A DNA stretch of 64,000 nucleotides from Clostridia bacterium. Its GTDB lineage: Bacteria > Bacillota > Clostridia > Oscillospirales > Acutalibacteraceae. The first letter of the stretch is position 1. Every line of letters begins with the position of its first letter. Of this stretch, positions 18,378 through 27,710 are shown piece after piece. The notes below the pieces were generated by a model. That model worked only from the letters and a program-made list of their open reading frames with translations. It did no database searches and was not told where the DNA came from. A program made the translations under genes and the position numbers. The DNA lies in contig JAKSQO010000012.1 of assembly GCA_024404095.1 (NCBI GenBank), positions 1-64,000 on the forward strand, written 5' to 3'.

Positions 18378-19574
18378 TTGGAAAATAAAAAGAAACTGAA
18401 TTTTAAAATCACAAAGAAAACAAAGCGTTTTCTTTACACTCTGCTTGTTGCGGTTGTTATTCTGCTTATTGCAATAACCGCGGCGCAGAAGCTCGGAAAT
18501 GTAACCGTCCGCACGATGTTTGCTGACGTAAGGGCGTATTTCTTAAGCATGGGCTCGGGCGACGGATTTCCGCACAACATTGATGAAAATTCAATTTTGG
18601 ATGTCGACGTGAATAATTCAAATCTGCTTTTACTGACGGATGAGAAAACTGAGATTATGACCTCAACAGCCAAGGAAATTTCACCTCAGCCGCATAAGTA
18701 TTCCAATCCCGTAATGAAAGCCAACGGAAGTCTGGCTATTGTTTATGACCTCGACTCGGGAAAATTCCGTTTGCAGAACAGCTCGGGCATAACTTACGAA
18801 AAAGAGCTCGGCTCGCATATCATGGCGGCGGCTGTCGGCAAAAAAGGAAACTATGCGGTCGGAACATACGGCAAGGATGTTCAGTCGGTAATGACGGTTT
18901 ATAACGGCGGCAACAAGGAAGCTTATATCTGGAACTTCAAGTCGGAAAGAATATCCGATATCGCGCTGTCCGACAGCGGAAGAACAGCCGCGGTTTCTAC
19001 CGTTTATTCTCAGAACGGTAAAATCAGCTCAAAGCTTTACGTCTTTGACTTTAAATCGGACAAGGCGAAGGCTTGCTTTGACTATCCGTCAACGGTATTG
19101 ATTAAGGTCAGCTATGTCAGCGATAACGATATCTCGGCGGTCGGCGACAATATGCGTTCATATATCAAAAATGAAAAAGCAAAAATCGACCAGAGCTACA
19201 ATTCCGACAACATAAGAAGCTACAGCGTTGCAGATGACGGAAAGTTTGCAATTGTATTTTCAAAGTACGGCAGCACATCTCTTTCAAGCCTTAAGGTATA
19301 TACAGCCGGCAATAAGGAAAAGTTCGCAGTTGACTTTGAGCACGAAATCAAGGGCGTTGATTATGACGGAAAATACACGGCTGTGATGTTTGAAAATGAG
19401 ATAAAGACGTTCGACAACAGGGGCAAGGAGATAGGTAACATCAGCTTCAGCGGTGAGCCTCAAAAGGTTGTGATTGATGGCTTGAACACATATCTGCTGA
19501 CCTCGTCAAATATTCAGTGCTTTAAGACGCGCGGAGATCATACCGAAGAAAATGTAAAGAAGGCGGAAAAATAA
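18378..19574 (+). CDS. Membrane-anchored extracytoplasmic protein, DUF5711-like
   Basis: This 398-residue protein starts with TTG after GGGAGG. A basic N-terminus is followed by one membrane helix at about residues 19-37, then a large extracytoplasmic part with repeated WD/propeller-like strands (for example SGKFRLQNSSG, SDIALSDSGRTAAVSTV, VADDGKFAIVFS). It resembles proteins annotated DUF5711 in Clostridia. Its function is unknown. It lies between truA and a CvpA-like gene in a run of envelope-related genes. Confidence 0.6.
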   Translation: MENKKKLNFKITKKTKRFLYTLLVAVVILLIAITAAQKLGNVTVRTMFADVRAYFLSMGSGDGFPHNIDENSILDVDVNNSNLLLLTDEKTEIMTSTAKEISPQPHKYSNPVMKANGSLAIVYDLDSGKFRLQNSSGITYEKELGSHIMAAAVGKKGNYAVGTYGKDVQSVMTVYNGGNKEAYIWNFKSERISDIALSDSGRTAAVSTVYSQNGKISSKLYVFDFKSDKAKACFDYPSTVLIKVSYVSDNDISAVGDNMRSYIKNEKAKIDQSYNSDNIRSYSVADDGKFAIVFSKYGSTSLSSLKVYTAGNKEKFAVDFEHEIKGVDYDGKYTAVMFENEIKTFDNRGKEIGNISFSGEPQKVVIDGLNTYLLTSSNIQCFKTRGDHTEENVKKAEK

Positions 19575-19575
19575 T

Positions 19576-20088
19576 ATGGAAAAATATATTGTTGATATTA
19601 TTCTTTTGCTGATTGTGGTTGCTTTTACGGTGACTTATTCGGTAAGAGGATTTGCAAAGACGATTTTGCGCTTTGTTTCTTTCATCGCCGCAATCGTTTT
19701 ATCAAAGGCTTTTGCCGCACCTGTTACCGATTGGGTGCTGAGCAATACAAAGTTTTTATCGGGCATGGAAAAGCACCTTGCCGAAATGGTGATTATTGTG
19801 CTTCTGTTCCTTTTAATTTCAATTGTATTAAAATGGATAACCTCGGTAATCAATAAATTATTCAAAATTCCTGTTCTCAAGCAGGCTAATAAAGTCCTCG
19901 GCGGCATTTTCGGCGCAGTAAACGGATTGATTGTTGTGATAATTTTGTCTGTATGCTTGCAAATATCATCCCATATGGTATATAATGCAAGATATCTGAA
20001 TGCGGTAAGAAATTCTGTGATTGTGCAGACTGTATTACCCGACGAAAACATCTCGGGCGGAATTGCCCTGACGAACGGAGGAAAATAA
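19576..20088 (+). CDS. CvpA-family membrane protein
   Basis: This 170-residue protein has about four hydrophobic helices and a short cytoplasmic tail, matching the CvpA/colicin V production family. It starts one base after the previous stop and ends one base before the next gene's ATG, so the three are translationally linked. Confidence 0.75.
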   Translation: MEKYIVDIILLLIVVAFTVTYSVRGFAKTILRFVSFIAAIVLSKAFAAPVTDWVLSNTKFLSGMEKHLAEMVIIVLLFLLISIVLKWITSVINKLFKIPVLKQANKVLGGIFGAVNGLIVVIILSVCLQISSHMVYNARYLNAVRNSVIVQTVLPDENISGGIALTNGGK

Positions 20089-20089
20089 A

Positions 20090-20713
20090 ATGTCAAATAA
20101 TAAAAACAGCACTTTGTTTGAAAACTGGAACACCATTCCGAACTGGCTGAGCTTTGCAAGAATTATTATGGTTCCGATTTTTGCGGTACTCTTCCTTAAG
20201 GGACACGTACTCTGGTCGGTATTCGTGCTTGCGCTTTCGGGTCTTTCGGATTTCTTCGACGGCAAGATTGCACGCCGTTTCAATCAGATAAGTGATCTCG
20301 GCAAGCTCCTTGACCCTGTTGCGGACAAGCTGACGGAAATTACAATCGCAGTTCTGCTTTACCTTACATTCAGCGCAGGTGAGGGACTTGTTAAAACCTT
20401 CAGCTGGATTTTCCTTATCTTTATTATTAAAGAGCTTACTATGGTTGTTTTTGGCGGAATTATGCTTCTCGTAGGCTTAAGACCCGGTGCGGCAGAGATT
20501 TACGGCAAGGTTTCAACCTTTGTATTCTACGGTGTAATGCTTCTTATGTTTGGCTTTGCTCCCGGTGTGGGTGCGTTCAGAGAGTTCTGGACAATTCCCG
20601 ATACACTGCTTGTTGTTCTTATTGCGGTTTCGGCTGTTTTGACTGTTATCGCGTTCACAAGCTATCTCCCGGGCGTTTACAGACAGGTTAAGGAAAAATA
20701 CTCAAAGAAATAA
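20090..20713 (+). CDS. pgsA: CDP-alcohol phosphatidyltransferase (probable phosphatidylglycerophosphate synthase)
   Basis: This 207-residue membrane enzyme has the CDP-alcohol transferase signature D-G-x2-A-R-x8-G-x3-D-x3-D, seen as FDGKIARRF...LGKLLDPVADK near residue 62. It probably makes phosphatidylglycerophosphate from CDP-diacylglycerol and glycerol-3-phosphate. The exact acceptor alcohol cannot be proved from sequence. Confidence 0.85.
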   Translation: MSNNKNSTLFENWNTIPNWLSFARIIMVPIFAVLFLKGHVLWSVFVLALSGLSDFFDGKIARRFNQISDLGKLLDPVADKLTEITIAVLLYLTFSAGEGLVKTFSWIFLIFIIKELTMVVFGGIMLLVGLRPGAAEIYGKVSTFVFYGVMLLMFGFAPGVGAFREFWTIPDTLLVVLIAVSAVLTVIAFTSYLPGVYRQVKEKYSKK

Positions 20714-20735
20714 TTCAATCAATTAGGAGAAAAAC

Positions 20736-23033
20736 ATGAAACAGATTATGTGCAGCAAGTGCGGTATCAGACCCGCTGTCATATTCATGACCCGCATGGA
20801 CGGCGAAAAAAGCTCTCACCAGGAGGGACTTTGCCTTAAGTGCGCTATGGAGTCCACAGGACCTATCAAGCAGATGATGGAGAATATGGGCATCACAGAG
20901 GATGACTATGAGGCAATGAGCGAGCAGTTCGGCGCAATGATGGGCATGGGTGACGAAGGCGAAGGCTTTGAGCCGGGCGGAGTTCCCACGTTCCCGTTTA
21001 TGCAGGGTATGTTCGGCAACAAGCCCGAGGATGACGGCAATCAGTTTACTGATATTGACAGCAACAACGATACAAAAAAAGAGAATAAAAAGGGAAAGAA
21101 AAAGGGCGAAAACAATCAGAAAAAGCGCAAGTATCTTCCTCTTTACTGTACCAACCTTACCCGTAAGGCTAAGGAAGGCAAGATAGATAACATTATCGGC
21201 AGAGATAACGAGATTTACAGAACAATTCAGATTCTTTGCAGACGTTCAAAGAACAACCCCTGCCTTATCGGTGAACCCGGTGTAGGTAAAACGGCTATTG
21301 CAGAGGGTCTTGCATTGAGAATTGCGAGCGGCGATGTTCCCGCGAAGCTTGCCAACAAGGAAATTCATCTGCTTGACCTCACATCACTTGTTGCGGGAAC
21401 TCAGTTCCGCGGACAGTTCGAGGGCAGAGTAAAGGGACTTGTTGAGGAAGTAAAGTCCGAGGGCAACATCATCCTGTTCATTGACGAGGTTCACAACCTT
21501 GTCGGCACAGGCGGTGACTCCGAGGGCTCAATGAATGCGGCGAATATTCTTAAGCCCGCTCTTTCACGAGGTGAGGTTCAGATTATCGGCGCAACAACAT
21601 TCACCGAATACAGAAAGCATATCGAAAAGGATGCCGCTCTTGAAAGACGTCTTCAGCCCGTTAAGGTTGAGGAGCCGTCAATCGAGGACACATACGAGAT
21701 GCTTTTAGGCATAAAGAGCTATTATGAAAACTATCATAAGGTTCAGATAAGTGACAATCTTGTTCACACAGCGGTTACTCTTTCGGAGCGTTTCATCAAT
21801 GACAGATTCCTGCCCGACAAGGCGATTGACCTGCTTGATGAAGCCTGCACCTGCGCTAACCTCAGAAACAAATACATCTCCGAGTATGAGAACAAGCTCA
21901 ACGAAAAGGCTGACCTCATTATCCGTGAGCAGGAGCTTATGGAAAACACCGAGAATCCCGATTACGAGGCAATCGCAAAGGTTAAAGCGGAGATTATGCA
22001 GTGTGAAACACGCATAAATCAGCTTGTTCCGCTTGTTGAAAATTCACCTGTTACCGAGGATGACCTCGCAAGAGTTATTCAGCTCTGGACAGGCATTCCT
22101 GCACAGAAGATTGTTGAAAGCGACCTTCGCCGACTTGCAGACCTTGATAAGAAGCTTAAGGCAAAGGTTATCGGTCAGGACGAGGCTGTTGATGTTGTTT
22201 CAATGGCTGTCCGCCGCGGCAGAATTCAGATAAGCCCACGCCGCAGACCTGCTTCATTTATATTTGTAGGACCGACAGGTGTCGGAAAGACAGAGCTTGT
22301 AAAACAGCTTGCAAATCAGCTGTTCGATACTCCCGAAACTCTTATCAGACTTGATATGTCGGAGTTTATGGAGAAACACAGCGTTTCAAGAATTATCGGT
22401 TCACCTCCGGGCTATGTCGGCTACGATGAGGCGGGACAGCTTACGGAAAAGGTTCGCCGCAAGCCGTATTCGGTAATTCTGTTTGATGAAATCGAAAAGG
22501 CTCACCCCGATGTAATGAACATCCTTCTTCAGATTCTTGACGAGGGTAAGATAAACGATGCACAGGGCAGAACGGTAAGCTTTGAAAATACGGTTATTGT
22601 TATGACTTCAAACGCAGGCAGCAGCCGCGGAGAGGGTGCGCTCGGCTTCGGCAAGTCGAAGGGCGAAGCAAGCAAGGACAAGGCAATGAAGGCTCTCAGA
22701 GAGTTCCTTCGTCCCGAGTTCCTCGGCAGAGTTGACGAGGTTGTTGTCTTTGACGACCTCAGCGCAGAGTCATTCAGAAAGATTGCCGTGCTTATGCTTG
22801 ACGAGTTCAAGGAGCCGTTGTTCGACAAGGGCATTGAATTCAGCTACACGGATGAAGCGGTCGCACTTCTTGCTGACAAGTCAGTCGGCGGCAGCCGTGG
22901 CGCACGTGATCTGAGAAATGAAATCAGACGCACGGTAGAGGATAAGATTGCAACAAAGATTATCGAGAGCATCGACAATCCCGTAACATCAATTACTGTT
23001 GATGCAGTTGACGGTGAAATAGTTCTTAAATAA
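20736..23033 (+). CDS. Clp-family AAA+ unfoldase (ClpC-like) with N-terminal zinc ribbon
   Basis: This 765-residue HSP100 ATPase has two AAA+ modules. D1 has Walker [10 protein letters not shown] near 184 and Walker B LFIDEVH, a middle coiled segment lies near 390-430, and D2 has Walker [10 protein letters not shown] near 513 and [10 protein letters not shown]. Instead of the usual duplicated Clp N domain, it begins with CSKCG...CLKC, a McsA-like zinc ribbon, followed by a low-complexity lysine-rich linker near 110-130. It would feed substrates to ClpP, or act as an adaptor-controlled chaperone. AGGAG precedes the start, and a terminator follows. Confidence 0.88.
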   Translation: MKQIMCSKCGIRPAVIFMTRMDGEKSSHQEGLCLKCAMESTGPIKQMMENMGITEDDYEAMSEQFGAMMGMGDEGEGFEPGGVPTFPFMQGMFGNKPEDDGNQFTDIDSNNDTKKENKKGKKKGENNQKKRKYLPLYCTNLTRKAKEGKIDNIIGRDNEIYRTIQILCRRSKNNPCLIGEPGVGKTAIAEGLALRIASGDVPAKLANKEIHLLDLTSLVAGTQFRGQFEGRVKGLVEEVKSEGNIILFIDEVHNLVGTGGDSEGSMNAANILKPALSRGEVQIIGATTFTEYRKHIEKDAALERRLQPVKVEEPSIEDTYEMLLGIKSYYENYHKVQISDNLVHTAVTLSERFINDRFLPDKAIDLLDEACTCANLRNKYISEYENKLNEKADLIIREQELMENTENPDYEAIAKVKAEIMQCETRINQLVPLVENSPVTEDDLARVIQLWTGIPAQKIVESDLRRLADLDKKLKAKVIGQDEAVDVVSMAVRRGRIQISPRRRPASFIFVGPTGVGKTELVKQLANQLFDTPETLIRLDMSEFMEKHSVSRIIGSPPGYVGYDEAGQLTEKVRRKPYSVILFDEIEKAHPDVMNILLQILDEGKINDAQGRTVSFENTVIVMTSNAGSSRGEGALGFGKSKGEASKDKAMKALREFLRPEFLGRVDEVVVFDDLSAESFRKIAVLMLDEFKEPLFDKGIEFSYTDEAVALLADKSVGGSRGARDLRNEIRRTVEDKIATKIIESIDNPVTSITVDAVDGEIVLK

Positions 23034-23039
23034 AAAAAG

Positions 23040-23069
23040 ACGGTATCGACAAAAATCGGTACCGTTTTT
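23040..23069 (+). terminator. Terminator of the clp gene (copy 1 of a duplicated hairpin)
   Basis: ACGGTATCGA pairs with TCGGTACCGT (10 pairs, one G-T) around CAAAAA, followed by TTTT. The same 28-base sequence recurs at 23399-23426. Confidence 0.85.
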
Positions 23070-23086
23070 GCGTGTATAATGTTAAA

Positions 23087-23173
23087 GTCATTGCGAGCGT
23101 CAGCGAAGCAATCCATACATAAGGCTTTAATCAGGCGTAGATTGCCACGGTCGTTGTATTCCCTCGCAATGAC
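23087..23173. repeat. Dispersed 87-bp palindromic element, copy 1
   Basis: The element begins GTCATTGCGAG and ends CTCGCAATGAC, its exact inverted repeat. Internal AGCGAAGCAATCCA and TAGATTGCCACGG are shared with the 87-bp copy at 58241-58327. It contains no coding capacity and resembles a REP/MITE-type non-autonomous element. Confidence 0.75.
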
Positions 23174-23180
23174 AGAGTCA

Positions 23181-23301
23181 TGTCATTCTGAGGAGCTTGC
23201 GACGAAGAATCTCAAAGCCGTCCCCTTTTGAGGGGAAGGGGAACCGCTTGCGGTGGATGAGGTGGAAAACGGGGATCCTTCACTACGTTCAGGATGACAT
23301 T
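23181..23301. repeat. Second type of palindromic element
   Basis: It starts with TGTCATTCTGAGGAGC...GAAGAATC and ends with GGATCCTTCACTACGTTCAGGATGACA, related inverted ends about 120 bases apart. Partial relatives occur at 58342-58372 and 61597-61673. The minus-strand frame that crosses it (with HPERSEG) is a translation of repeat DNA, not a gene. Confidence 0.6.
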
Positions 23302-23303
23302 GT

Positions 23304-23331
23304 CGTGTAGGGTGCGGCGCCCTCGACGCAC
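23304..23331. repeat. GGTGCG/CGCACC hairpin repeat, copy 1
   Basis: GTAGGGTGCGGCGCCCTCGA followed by CGCACC forms a stem of GGTGCG with CGCACC. A near-identical segment lies at 58193-58219. Confidence 0.6.
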
Positions 23332-23391
23332 CTTGCGGATTCTTCTCGGTATTATTTCTGCTTATAGTTAGCTTGGATTGCCTTAGATATG

Positions 23392-23426
23392 TAAAAACAG
23401 ACGGTATCGACAAAAATCGGTACCGT
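23392..23426 (-). terminator. Terminator of the minus-strand oxidoreductase (copy 2 of the duplicated hairpin)
   Basis: The same stem-loop as at 23040, here preceded on the plus strand by AAAAACAG so that the minus-strand transcript ends with TGTTTTT. It lies beyond the stop codon of the Gfo/Idh gene at 23445. Confidence 0.75.
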
Positions 23427-23444
23427 CTTTTAGGTTATGTTATA

Positions 23445-24542
23445 TCAGATATTGGGTATTTCGAGATTAACTCCGTTCTGCTCAGCTGACTGACTTGCTA
23501 TGATTCCCGGAATAGACATTTTGATTGCAAAATCAACGTCAAGAACAGGCTTTTTGTTTTCAAGAACGCAGTCAACAAAGTCCGCAAACATACGTGAATC
23601 GCCGCCGCCGTGTCCGAATGCGCTGGTATTACCGTACTCGTCAAGATATGCCGCCGCTACGGGAATTTCGATTTTCTGTGAGAATGTTCCCGGTATGCTT
23701 GCAAGATTTGCGAAGCTGTGAGCGTTGTCGACTATTGTACGTCTGTCTGTTTCAATAGAACCGCGTGTGCCGCACAGACGGTAATTGTGGTCATAGCTTG
23801 TGTATGCGCCGAAGCTTACAAGCAGTTTTATTACCGCGCCCTTTTCTGTTTTGAAAATTGCAATAGCGGTCGAATTCTTCTTGGGAAAATACGGGTTGTA
23901 TTCCACATCAGCTGTCATGCACGATACGCTGACACAGCGGTCGTTCATAATATAAAGAAGCGGACCTAATTCGTGAGTAGAATACTTTATTGCGGAAATG
24001 TATGTGCGCCAGTGCCCCTCGGGATAATTGTCGGGTGAAAACTCTTCGGGATTTATGGCGTGAAGGTACTCCGCTTCAGCAAATACAACATCACCGAATT
24101 CGCCTTTTTCACGCATTTTCTTCCATGTCTCGATAAATGCCCAGTAACAGCAGTTTTCAGCCGCCATATAGATTAAATCGGGATGTTCGGAAACGATTTT
24201 TTTCAGTTCATATGCCTCTTCAATGCTTGTAACAGACGGAATTTCACACAGAACGTGCTTGCCTGCTTCAAATGCCTTTTTAACTATCGGCACATGATAA
24301 ACGGCCTCCGTTGCGACTATAACGGCGTCAATGTCCATTTTGAGCATCTCGTCATAATCGCTCAGATACACTACATCATTTACGTCCATTGACTCGAAAT
24401 ACTCTTTGCAGTGCGCAAGAACCTTTTCATTGTGGTCGCATGCCGCAACTATTTTGCATTTGGAATTTTTGAATCCGCATGAAGCAACAGCGGCACCTCT
24501 TCCGCTGCCGACAACACCGCAGCGCAAAATTTTATTATCCAT
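23445..24542 (-). CDS. Gfo/Idh/MocA-family NAD(P)-dependent oxidoreductase
   Basis: This 365-residue protein has an N-terminal Rossmann fold with GVVGSGRGAA near residue 10, the substrate-side motif CEIPS near 98 where family members usually have EKP, and a C-terminal alpha/beta domain. Such enzymes oxidise sugars, inositols or related compounds. The CEIPS variant keeps Glu but lacks Lys at the usual position, so the mechanism may differ. It is a single-gene unit with its own promoter and terminator. Confidence 0.82.
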   Translation of the reverse strand: MDNKILRCGVVGSGRGAAVASCGFKNSKCKIVAACDHNEKVLAHCKEYFESMDVNDVVYLSDYDEMLKMDIDAVIVATEAVYHVPIVKKAFEAGKHVLCEIPSVTSIEEAYELKKIVSEHPDLIYMAAENCCYWAFIETWKKMREKGEFGDVVFAEAEYLHAINPEEFSPDNYPEGHWRTYISAIKYSTHELGPLLYIMNDRCVSVSCMTADVEYNPYFPKKNSTAIAIFKTEKGAVIKLLVSFGAYTSYDHNYRLCGTRGSIETDRRTIVDNAHSFANLASIPGTFSQKIEIPVAAAYLDEYGNTSAFGHGGGDSRMFADFVDCVLENKKPVLDVDFAIKMSIPGIIASQSAEQNGVNLEIPNI

Positions 24543-24571
24543 GATTTTACTCCTTACTGAAAGTTTTCTAT

Positions 24572-24600
24572 ATTATATGCTATTATCAGTTAAAAATCAA
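24572..24600 (-). promoter_or_regulatory. Promoter of the Gfo/Idh oxidoreductase
   Basis: On the minus strand TTGATT (24595-24600), a 17-base spacer and TATAAT (24572-24577). Confidence 0.65.
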
Positions 24601-24607
24601 TCATTTG

Positions 24608-24668
24608 TTGTGACAGAGACGCTTTGGTGTTTGGATTACCGCGTCGCTTTGCTCCTCACAATGACGAA
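24608..24668. repeat. Truncated copy of the GTCATTGCGAG-type repeat
   Basis: TTTGGATTACCGCGTCGC...GCTCCTCACAATGACG is a degenerate, inverted and partial relative of the elements at 23087 and 61682. It lies in the divergent region between the oxidoreductase and the phage cassette. Confidence 0.5.
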
Positions 24669-24713
24669 GCTTGAAGCATAAATATTAACATTTTGTAAAC
24701 AAAACAGATTTTC

Positions 24714-24754
24714 GGGCAGATTATGACCTAAACGGGTTATAATCTGCCCTTTTT
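24714..24754 (+). terminator. Strong hairpin terminator ahead of the capsid cassette
   Basis: GGGCAGATTAT (24714-24724) pairs perfectly with ATAATCTGCCC (24739-24749), extended by GACC/GGTT, a total of 15 pairs around a 6-base loop, then TTTTT. No plus-strand gene precedes it: the upstream gene is divergent. It could insulate the cassette or act as an attenuator on a transcript starting between 24600 and 24713. Confidence 0.8.
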
Positions 24755-24807
24755 CGCGCTTAGGGTGAGGAGACATCCTCAAAACGGTTAAGAAAGGGTG
24801 ATGCCAT

Positions 24808-25290
24808 ATGGCATTAAGCGAAAAAGAAAAACTGTTCTGCACTTACTTTTCGGAGAGCAGGAACGCACGCTCAGCGGCGGCAAGGGCAGGGTACGGAATC
24901 CTCTCACAGAGAAACGGACTCAGACTCCTTCACCGTGAGGACATTCGCGAGGAGATTGAACGCGTTGACCGCTCAAAGCTCATCTGCAATGAGGAAATTG
25001 CGGCAGGCTACCGACAGCTTGCTTTCGGCTCGGTTGCCGACGTGCTGAAGCTGATTTACTCGGACGAGGCTCCGACGGCGATTATGCTTGAAAAGCTCGA
25101 CCTGTTCAATGTCAGCGAAATCAAAAGGCCAAAGGGCGGGGGAATAGAGATAAAGTTCTTCGACAGAATGAAGGCTCTTGAACATCTTGAAGCACTGAGT
25201 ATCGGCGACTCGGAGGAAAACTCCGCTCTTCCGTTTTATGCGGCTCTTGAAAAAAGCGCGCAGGCTCTTAAGGGTGATGCCGATGAGTAA
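24808..25290 (+). CDS. Phage terminase small subunit
   Basis: This 160-residue protein resembles the Terminase_2/XtmA type small subunit, which recognises viral DNA for packaging. It has the typical opening (EKEKLFCTYF, then NARSAAARAGYG, a DNA-binding helix-turn-helix) and a C-terminal part that would contact the large subunit. AAAGGGTG precedes the ATG. It is the first gene of the seven-gene head cassette (eight counting the last fibre-like gene) and overlaps the large subunit by 8 bases. Confidence 0.88.
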   Translation: MALSEKEKLFCTYFSESRNARSAAARAGYGILSQRNGLRLLHREDIREEIERVDRSKLICNEEIAAGYRQLAFGSVADVLKLIYSDEAPTAIMLEKLDLFNVSEIKRPKGGGIEIKFFDRMKALEHLEALSIGDSEENSALPFYAALEKSAQALKGDADE

Positions 25291-26551
25291 GGGCTCACCG
25301 ACATTCAAGGAGTTTTCTCCTAAACAGCTTAAGGTGCTGACCTGGTGGTGCGCCAACTCTGATTTGAGAAAATATGACGCTATCATCTGTGACGGTGCTG
25401 TCCGTTCGGGCAAGACCGTATGTATGTCACTTTCCTTTGTTGCGTGGTCATTCTATGAATTCAACGACACTTCTTTCGCAATCTGCGGCAAAACAATAGC
25501 ATCCCTTAAACGCAACGTGATTACTCCGCTGCAGCCAATACTATCATCCCTTGGCTTCGGATTGAACGTAAAGAATTCGCAGAATTATATTGAAATAACC
25601 TACAAAAACAAGGTTAACCGTTTTTACCTTTTCGGCGGCAAGGATGAAGGCTCAGCCGCTCTTATTCAGGGCATGACTCTCGGCGGTATTCTGCTTGACG
25701 AGGTCGCTCTGATGCCACGCTCCTTTGTTGAACAGGCGATTGCCCGATGCAGTCTTGACGGCTCAAGGCTGTGGTTCAACTGTAACCCCGAGCATCCTGC
25801 ACACTGGTTCTACCGTGAATGGATAAAGAAGCCACAGGAGAAAAACTGCATTTATCTGCACTTTACAATGCGTGACAATCCTGCGCTTACACCGCCTATT
25901 ATCCGACGGTATGAGAGCCTGTATTCGGGTGCTTTCCATAAGCGTTTTGTTGAGGGCTTATGGGTTGCGGTCAACGGTGCGATTTATCCGATGTTCAACG
26001 AATCAACTCACGTCCGTACACCTCCCGAACGGAGGCTGATGAACCGATTTTATCTCTCCTGCGACTACGGAACCGTAAATCCGTGCTCCGTGGGGCTGTG
26101 GGGAGAATATAACGGAAAATGGTATCGCATGGATGAATATTACTATGATTCACGTGCCCGTGGGGAACAGCGGACGGATATGGAGCATTATTCAGAGCTT
26201 GAAAAGCTCGCGGGGGATTTGCCCGTTGAAGCGGTGATAGTTGACCCGTCAGCGGCAAGCTTTATCCAATGCATACGCCGAAAAGGAAAATTCACGGTAA
26301 TTCCCGCAAAGAACGATGTTCTTGACGGAATAAGGCAGGTGTCCGATGCACTTAAACAGGAGAAAATTTATTTTTCGCCCGAATGTAAGGACACCATCCG
26401 TGAATTCTCACTCTACAAATGGGACGAAAAAGCTGTCCGAGATGCACCACGCAAGGAAAATGACCATGCAATGGACGATATAAGATATTTCGTGACAACG
26501 GCGTTAAACGCACCTGACAGTGACTTTTTCGTCATGAGCGTGGAAAGATAA
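25283..26551 (+). CDS. Phage terminase large subunit (PBSX/XtmB-like)
   Basis: This DNA-packaging ATPase and nuclease has an ATPase P-loop GAVRSGKT (residues 38-45), Walker B GGILLDEVALM near 140, and a C-terminal RNase H-like nuclease with acidic residues in SCDYGT, IVDPSA and NDHAMDDIRY. All motifs are intact and the 422-residue length is normal. The start at 25283 was chosen over upstream frames because AAGGG lies 8 bases before it. No stop or frameshift interrupts it. Confidence 0.93.
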   Translation: MSKGSPTFKEFSPKQLKVLTWWCANSDLRKYDAIICDGAVRSGKTVCMSLSFVAWSFYEFNDTSFAICGKTIASLKRNVITPLQPILSSLGFGLNVKNSQNYIEITYKNKVNRFYLFGGKDEGSAALIQGMTLGGILLDEVALMPRSFVEQAIARCSLDGSRLWFNCNPEHPAHWFYREWIKKPQEKNCIYLHFTMRDNPALTPPIIRRYESLYSGAFHKRFVEGLWVAVNGAIYPMFNESTHVRTPPERRLMNRFYLSCDYGTVNPCSVGLWGEYNGKWYRMDEYYYDSRARGEQRTDMEHYSELEKLAGDLPVEAVIVDPSAASFIQCIRRKGKFTVIPAKNDVLDGIRQVSDALKQEKIYFSPECKDTIREFSLYKWDEKAVRDAPRKENDHAMDDIRYFVTTALNAPDSDFFVMSVER

Positions 26552-26567
26552 GGAAAGGAGAATTTCA

Positions 26568-27710
26568 GTGGGAATTTTTAAAAAATTATCCTCTGCAAAA
26601 ACTGCGGTTTCCACGCCGCAGACATACAGAAAAAATCCTTTCGACAGTCTTGAAAGCTATGTTCCTCTTCTGACACCGCAGACCTCACTTTACCGTGAAC
26701 TGCGTGAGGCTGTGCCTGTGCTTGATGCGGCGATTTATAAAATCATCCGTCTGACAGGCGGCTTTAGTGTTGAATGCGGCAGGGAAAAAAACACAAAACT
26801 GCTCAGTGATTTTCTCGATAACGTGAATGTCGGCGGTAATCAGCAGGGAATATCGGCTTTTGTTTCAACCTATCTTGATTCATTGCTTACTTACGGTACA
26901 GCGGTGGGCGAAATCGTAACCGATGCTGACGGAGATATTAAAGCTCTTTACAACGCAGATGTTGACGATATTCAGCTCAAACGAGCCGAGGACGGAATAA
27001 ACGCACTTGTGTGTCTGAGAAGTTTTGGCAAAACCGAGCCTGTGAAGTTCCCGAATCTTGTTATGCTGTCTGTACTCAATCCCGAGGCAGGTCAGCTCTG
27101 CGGCAATTCGATTATGAAGGGCTTGCCGTTCATTGCAAACATACTGATGAAGATTTACAACACTATCGGTGTGAACTGGGAGCGTGTGGGTAACGTGCGT
27201 TTTGCCGTTACCTACAAGCCTCAGAATGACGTTGTTGACCGCGCATATGCCCGTGACAGAGCACAGCAGGTTGCCCGTGAATGGAGCGAGGCTATGCAGT
27301 CGGGCAAGCAGGTCAGGGATTTTGTTGCTGTGGGCGATGTCAGTATTAAGGCTATCGGCGCAGATAATCAGATTCTTGACAGCGAGGTTCCTGTCAGACA
27401 GATGCTCGAACAGATTGTCGCAAAGACAGGCATACCGCCGTTTATGCTCGGCCTCAGCTGGTCAAGCACGGAGCGTATGTCCTCACAGCAGGCGGACGTT
27501 CTGACAAGTGAGCTTGAAGCGTACCGACGTATTCTCAATCCTGTTATTCTCAAAATCTGCCGTACCTGTCTTATGACTAAGGGTATTACGGACGATATTA
27601 AGATTATCTGGGACGATATCACGCTTCAGGATGAGGTTGAGCTTGCAAAGGCGGCGCTTTACAGAGCGCAGGCCGAAAAATTACGAGAGGAGAATCCGAC
27701 TGATGAATAA
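26568..27710 (+). CDS. Phage portal protein
   Basis: This 380-residue protein starts with GTG after AAAGGAG. The pattern fits a head portal: an N-terminal segment with YRELREAVPVLDAAIYKI, a middle wing, and the C-terminal crown motif GIPPFMLGLSWSSTERMSSQQAD near 290 followed by helices. The portal forms the ring through which terminase loads DNA. It lies between terminase and protease as in HK97-like and SPP1-like heads. Confidence 0.88.
   Translation: MGIFKKLSSAKTAVSTPQTYRKNPFDSLESYVPLLTPQTSLYRELREAVPVLDAAIYKIIRLTGGFSVECGREKNTKLLSDFLDNVNVGGNQQGISAFVSTYLDSLLTYGTAVGEIVTDADGDIKALYNADVDDIQLKRAEDGINALVCLRSFGKTEPVKFPNLVMLSVLNPEAGQLCGNSIMKGLPFIANILMKIYNTIGVNWERVGNVRFAVTYKPQNDVVDRAYARDRAQQVAREWSEAMQSGKQVRDFVAVGDVSIKAIGADNQILDSEVPVRQMLEQIVAKTGIPPFMLGLSWSSTERMSSQQADVLTSELEAYRRILNPVILKICRTCLMTKGITDDIKIIWDDITLQDEVELAKAALYRAQAEKLREENPTDE

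Noticed and set aside
23183..23413. Minus-strand open frame of 76 codons containing HPERSEG
   Set aside because: It is a translation of the dispersed palindromic repeats in the clp-oxidoreductase gap, with no ribosome site; the same peptide fragment arises wherever such repeats occur.
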